A stretch of DNA of 6,162 nt from Rubrivivax sp. (GTDB taxonomy: Bacteria > Pseudomonadota > Gammaproteobacteria > Burkholderiales > Burkholderiaceae), in NCBI GenBank assembly GCA_004211235.1, contig SEEY01000250.1, forward strand, positions 1-6,162, read 5' to 3'. Position numbers and translations under genes: made by a program. Positions 6,001-6,162 of the stretch are shown here, one piece after another. Numbering within the stretch: position 1 is the stretch's first letter; each line of letters opens with the position of its first letter. The notes below the pieces were generated by a model. The model ran no database searches. It saw only the letters and a list, made by a program, of their open reading frames with translations, and was not told where the DNA came from.

Positions 6001-6162
6001 GGTCGAACAGGCCCAGCGTCGCGGTCATCGCGATGCGCAGCGAGTTGCTGTCGTAGTCGATCTTGAAGGCGTTCGGGTCGCTGCCGATGGGGATGCTCAA
6101 GCCGCCGCCGGGCAGCCTGCTGAAGTCGACATAGGCCGTCGGCACCGGGTACTTGCCGAGGA
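1..6162 (-). CDS. Giant calcium-binding, beta-repeat surface/secreted protein (internal fragment, both ends missing)
   Basis: One frame on the minus strand is open across the whole window: 2053 codons from 6160 to 2, no stop, no start in view. Codons are strongly GC-ending, and the translation has coherent domains throughout, which no other frame shows. In order it holds three modules with EF-hand-like loops (about 135-740), four amphipathic-strand units (794-1241), a short lead-in (1316-1375), RTX nonapeptide repeats (1376-1491) and beta-helix-like repeats (about 1511-2003). I noticed no cysteine, and Trp is rare. RTX repeats bind calcium outside the cell and usually mark type I secretion substrates; EF-hand-like loops also occur in bacterial adhesins. 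I infer an extracellular fibre or adhesin. The exact family is not recognised; it resembles giant LEPR-XLL-type or 'beta strand repeat' proteins, but their N-terminal signature is outside the window. A substrate or ligand cannot be named. Confidence 0.93.
2..151 (-). other. Helix-prone segment at the window edge (residues 2004-2053)
   Basis: After the beta-helix coils the composition changes. FNVGEVQSMLADYFDRLPG is followed by SDPASGAVHATDAAAVAAIL and SGLRAGQITPE, a stretch rich in Ala, Leu, Met and Asp that looks like two or three helices joined by a Pro/Gly turn. It interrupts the strand pattern seen over the previous 500 residues and may begin a new domain. The reading frame remains open at position 2, so the protein continues beyond the window. 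I do not recognise the domain. Confidence 0.4.
290..481 (-). other. Beta-helix-like region, part 2 (residues 1894-1957)
   Basis: The coils read GRLSVQASKSIYSASLMRVT, then GHLTLDAGTGLVVTEGATI, EAAETGSVLLLKAADKVHLL and GG, followed outside the marked span by SAVLSGARFLADG, GASVTIQTPGELLLGGSLT. This 'G-x-L-x-L-x-A, turn, I/V-x-x-x-x, G' rhythm is the same as that of part 1 and is typical of FHA-like exoproteins. Between the two parts, residues 1758-1893 keep a strand-rich character (MVLSGWLRAETLIDVRVLG, FVSYGDGPNSFTGDKSGEM) without a clear repeat. No adhesion motif such as RGD was noticed. Confidence 0.55.
890..937 (-). other. Conserved-looking DLxALADGFxxIxxG motif (residues 1742-1757)
   Basis: The segment DLSALADGFSGITLGH lies inside the beta-helix-like region, just after a polar loop with NYGIGGAGQEFYGY. 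I recall 'D-L-A-A-L-x-D-G-F-x-x-I-x-I-G-R' segments recurring in giant bacterial beta-repeat exoproteins, where a strand ladder follows; here FVFSAKFDDAVTVLGDRIYI and VGDMQASQPVLLQS follow in the same way. The family match is from memory only. Its role is unknown, and it may form a capping helix between beta-helix segments. Confidence 0.45.
1046..1384 (-). other. Beta-helix-like region, part 1 (residues 1593-1705)
   Basis: Short strands separated by Gly/Asn/Asp turns recur: FSLSAAGITGALDTQLAQIS, then SADIVLREADDITVVTDG, GAIDIDVAGREALFTLGAG, GKGIRIVADDIDFLAGAN and GALVIRA. This is the look of filamentous-hemagglutinin-type right-handed beta helices in large exoproteins, where each coil is about 20 residues. 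No catalytic residues of polysaccharide lyases or pectinases are evident. The preceding stretch (1511-1592), with LVLTSTAGARDIVFNDSL and LERLELSDLNAGG, looks like the transition from RTX roll to helix and includes a VFVVD-like strand pair. The role is probably structural or adhesive. Confidence 0.55.
1688..2035 (-). repeat. Degenerate RTX (hemolysin-type) calcium-binding repeats (residues 1376-1491)
   Basis: Glycine-aspartate nonapeptides of the GGxGxDxUx type recur: SGKGNDSLY (1376), then GGLGNDAFV, GGAGKDEFA, GGDGDDKFV, GGDAGDLID, GAGNNRIWG, GNGGNDVIT and AGEGDDLIQ (ending near 1491). Spacing is irregular, with non-RTX strands such as ILGGAAGSTVR and ASGSAGGIVF between them, so the block is degenerate. 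Known RTX repeats fold into a parallel beta roll on binding calcium outside the cell and are typical of type I secretion substrates. Here the block is internal, with more than 550 residues still following in the window, instead of at the C terminus. GGRDRLIV (about 1503-1510) may be a last remnant. Confidence 0.88.
2036..2215 (-). other. Lead-in domain immediately before the RTX block (residues 1316-1375)
   Basis: Sixty residues from D1316 to Y1375 link the strand units to the RTX repeats. They read as a small beta element: DGTLYLHAGDASGRYGNG, then DDITNEAFNVERSGANILV and LGETDTYLASSVRKIVYY. The pattern 'short strand, AGD, polar turn, E-x-F-x-V, G-x-x-I-x-V, then I-x-Y before G-x-G-N-D' recurs, to my recollection, ahead of RTX blocks in giant bacterial proteins, where it seems to start the calcium-bound parallel beta roll. 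That comparison is from memory and unchecked. Confidence 0.45.
2438..2692 (-). repeat. Amphipathic-strand unit 4 (residues 1157-1241), most diverged
   Basis: It starts LFDLSLTGSLKLLAFDIDFG, proceeds GRISIVNDVFKLEFNGHLNF, and ends IDIHLGPLHFNAGMSVLLSS. It keeps the LxLxG opening but is shorter, starting 108 residues after unit 3, and carries more aromatic residues. It is followed without a break by a further strand-rich stretch, residues about 1242-1315 (FFAEAHGSLDFEIDLGIFGS, then IDFTIAGFDAQIDITP and VRVMGITVGGSFKWSF), which may be a truncated fifth unit capping the array before the RTX block. Confidence 0.5.
2738..3016 (-). repeat. Amphipathic-strand unit 3 (residues 1049-1141)
   Basis: It starts LLRLSGAASINIGPISLTGG, continues MDLLIDDHGLQASGNVTLDL and GDFGELSFALDAAFG, and ends ISAGATLLINTSS. 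The opening LRLSG is identical to that of unit 1 (LRLSG at 795-799) and close to LALTG of unit 2, while its closing INTSS matches INTTS of unit 2. Between units 2 and 3 lies a polar linker (residues about 1020-1048) with repeated Asn/Gln/Val, including NAQGQPVLVNVNPH. No enzymatic motif is present. Confidence 0.65.
3104..3394 (-). repeat. Amphipathic-strand unit 2 (residues 923-1019)
   Basis: It starts YLALTGRGTLDLLDGLLDLQ, follows with GDFAIIISTSGFEMAVTATL and DLPILEPLSVTGTLGIV, and ends FLLQINTTS. It pairs best with unit 3: the strands GFEMAVTATLDL and GLQASGNVTLDL align, and the ends LLQINTTS (N1016) and TLLINTSS (N1138) sit 122 residues apart. A Gly-rich turn (GGIYGSLEVGGSG, then IIDGGG) lies in the middle. 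The sequence shows the repeat directly; folding as stacked amphipathic strands is inferred. Confidence 0.65.
3506..3781 (-). repeat. Amphipathic-strand unit 1 (residues 794-885)
   Basis: The unit opens FLRLSGEAELDVFGLVNMKG, then FDIRASASQGISVFVDVRA, and closes with LNLSANLDLGPVAKLQAEL and LTMNS. The opening LxLxGxAxLxx and the following 'G, strand, short turn, G, strand' order recur at 923, 1049 and 1157. The starts of units 1-4 are therefore 129, 126 and 108 residues apart. Hydrophobic residues alternate with polar ones over most of the length, as expected for an extended beta sheet. I do not recognise a catalogued domain; an elongated stalk is the inference. Confidence 0.6.
4142..4381 (-). 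repeat. Long module, copy 3 (core residues 594-673), with canonical EF-hand-like loop
   Basis: The core begins GFVQLSASMAFTKRGSE (G594), continues through a turn rich in Thr (VTLDNGEETTVTTLAIG), reaches FIGSGGYWR (F635), enters a calcium loop at 644-655 and ends GFKIENLDVGL (L673). It matches copy 2 landmark by landmark but is shorter between strand pair and FxGxGG. The trailing strand FHANDLHLEL (H712) corresponds to IRATDVTVEV and VRAEDVEVNI after copies 1 and 2. The codons just before the loop are unusual for this gene (ATT, GGA, TAT, AGA within residues 636-643). Confidence 0.75.
4196..4231 (-). other. Canonical EF-hand-like calcium loop in module copy 3 (residues 644-655)
   Basis: The loop DTDGDGRITAAD matches the 12-residue EF-hand consensus at all ligand positions: D644, D646, D648, G649, I651, T652 and an acidic D655 at position 12. 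It resembles dockerin calcium loops more than calmodulin-type loops, because the flanks (GGYWR before, SPDTSAVGF after) are not helical EF-hand helices. It lies at the same place in its module as the loop at 422-434, between FxGxGG and NxDxGL. Calcium binding is inferred from these residues. Confidence 0.85.
4487..4549 (-). other. Double calcium loop between modules 2 and 3 (residues 538-558)
   Basis: Two acidic loops lie back to back. The first, DKNANGVLDLGE (538-549), meets every consensus EF-hand loop position: D1, N3, N5, G6, L8, D9 and E12. The second starts directly after it, DANRDGRLN (550-558), with D1, N3, D5, G6, L8 and N9, but continues AHGF with no acidic residue at position 12. 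The tight spacing means they cannot be two helix-flanked EF-hands; a dockerin-like or thrombospondin type-3-like calcium coil is a better picture. The preceding SFKDYTE and following strand place the loops at a junction between modules. Confidence 0.8.
4817..5101 (-). repeat. Long module, copy 2 (core residues 354-448), with EF-hand-like loop
   Basis: The core starts at DFLFLRGSLAFRQGDVF (D354), passes a helix-prone stretch (LRPLLESLG), reaches FAGVGGPY (F410), then a calcium loop at 422-434, and ends VALDNVDFGL (L448). It aligns with copy 3 over the first strand pair (GNDLIGLDIG... versus TGDLIQAKVG..., then the FLFLRGSLAF and FVQLSASMAF strands) and again over the FxGxGG and NxDxGL landmarks. 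The phenylalanines that open copies 1, 2 and 3 are at 136, 355 and 595, giving spacings of 219 and 240. I infer a beta-sandwich or rod module that uses calcium to rigidify the turn between two strands, as calcium-loaded linkers do in other bacterial adhesins. Confidence 0.75.
4859..4897 (-). other. EF-hand-like calcium-binding loop in module copy 2 (residues 422-434)
   Basis: The loop reads DANNDGLLDNIND. Against the EF-hand pattern DxDxDGxIDxxE it has D422, N424, D426, G427, L429 and D430 at loop positions 1, 3, 5, 6, 8 and 9. Position 12 is Asn433, followed at once by Asp434, so the bidentate acidic ligand is shifted or weakened. No flanking EF-hand helices are evident; the loop sits between FAGVGGPY and a beta strand, as in EF-hand-like or dockerin-type loops of secreted proteins. 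Calcium binding is inferred from the ligand pattern. Confidence 0.75.
5432..5758 (-). repeat. Long module, copy 1 (core residues 135-243), calcium loop degenerate
   Basis: The core opens with NFVHIHGDFKLNLGETF (from N135), reaches the landmark FIGVGNPDF (F213), and closes with GFGLQNVDLGL (ending L243). Copies 2 and 3 have the same order: a strand pair starting (N/D/G)F, then F-x-G-x-G, then N(V/L)D-x-GL. In copy 1 the place where the others hold an EF-hand-like loop reads STQDG, with no run of Asp/Asn, so calcium binding there looks lost or never gained. About 40 residues later comes IRATDVTVEV (R281), matched by VRAEDVEVNI (R492) after copy 2 and FHANDLHLEL (H712) after copy 3. The full repeat period is therefore roughly 210-240 residues. 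The repeat is seen at protein level; function is inferred. Confidence 0.7.
5759..6160 (-). other. N-terminal-side beta-rich segment of the giant protein (residues 1-134)
   Basis: This segment leads into the first calcium module. It is dominated by alternating hydrophobic/acidic strands, for example FDFDFEL (encoded by a small repeated GACTTC hexamer near 5964-5981) and LPNLNINIA. A more helical stretch, around LKKLTSFLPDKLPGF and LGFLKNLEL, sits between strands. No signal peptide or start codon context is visible, because the gene continues beyond position 6162. I recognise no named domain here. The alternation suggests surface-exposed beta strands of the same stalk architecture that follows, so this is probably the end of a preceding, more diverged module. 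Confidence 0.5.

Noticed and set aside
5628..6056. Plus-strand open frame of 142 codons
   Set aside because: It is antisense to residues 35-178 of the giant protein, with Ser/Arg/Lys-rich sequence and no recognisable family.
1..6162. CRISPR array, tRNA/rRNA, insertion sequence, riboswitch, promoter or terminator
   Set aside because: I saw no regularly spaced identical repeats, RNA-like cloverleaf, inverted-repeat-bounded transposase or non-coding gap; the coding frame covers the full window.

Overview
The whole window lies inside one very large gene on the minus strand. Read from position 6160 down to position 2, that frame runs 2053 codons with no stop, and neither the gene's start nor its end is present. 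All domain positions below use window residue numbers, where residue 1 is the codon at 6160-6158 and residue n begins at 6160-3(n-1). I see no intergenic DNA, RNA gene, mobile element, promoter or terminator.

The DNA is GC-rich, and the coding frame strongly prefers codons ending in G or C (CTG, GGC, GCC, ATC, GAC, GTC). This fits a high-GC bacterium. A Burkholderiales-type proteobacterium is my best guess, but planctomycetes and myxobacteria also carry giant proteins of this style, so the taxon is not settled. The protein is rich in Gly, Asp, Ala, Leu and Val, appears to have no cysteine, and is made of short alternating hydrophobic/polar strands. That is the look of a secreted, calcium-binding, beta-rich surface fibre or adhesin.

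Layout from N- to C-terminal side (right to left in the window): (1) residues 1-134, beta-rich lead-in; (2) residues about 135-740, three diverged copies of a 210-240-residue module, two of which carry an EF-hand-like calcium loop between a FxGxGG motif and an N(V/L)D(x)GL motif, with a further double calcium loop between copies 2 and 3; (3) residues about 794-1241, four diverged units of 108-129 residues that start LxLxG and form amphipathic strands; (4) residues about 1316-1375, a short lead-in domain; (5) residues 1376-1491, a degenerate RTX (hemolysin-type) calcium-binding block; (6) residues about 1511-2003, beta-helix-like repeats resembling filamentous-hemagglutinin-type giant proteins; (7) residues 2004-2053, a helix-prone segment cut by the window edge.

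My inference is that the parts form a calcium-stabilised extracellular rod, probably exported by a type I secretion system. No secretion signal or transporter gene is in view to prove this. The most interesting content is the two families of long internal repeats and the scattering of EF-hand-like loops through a beta-rich stalk upstream of an internal RTX block.
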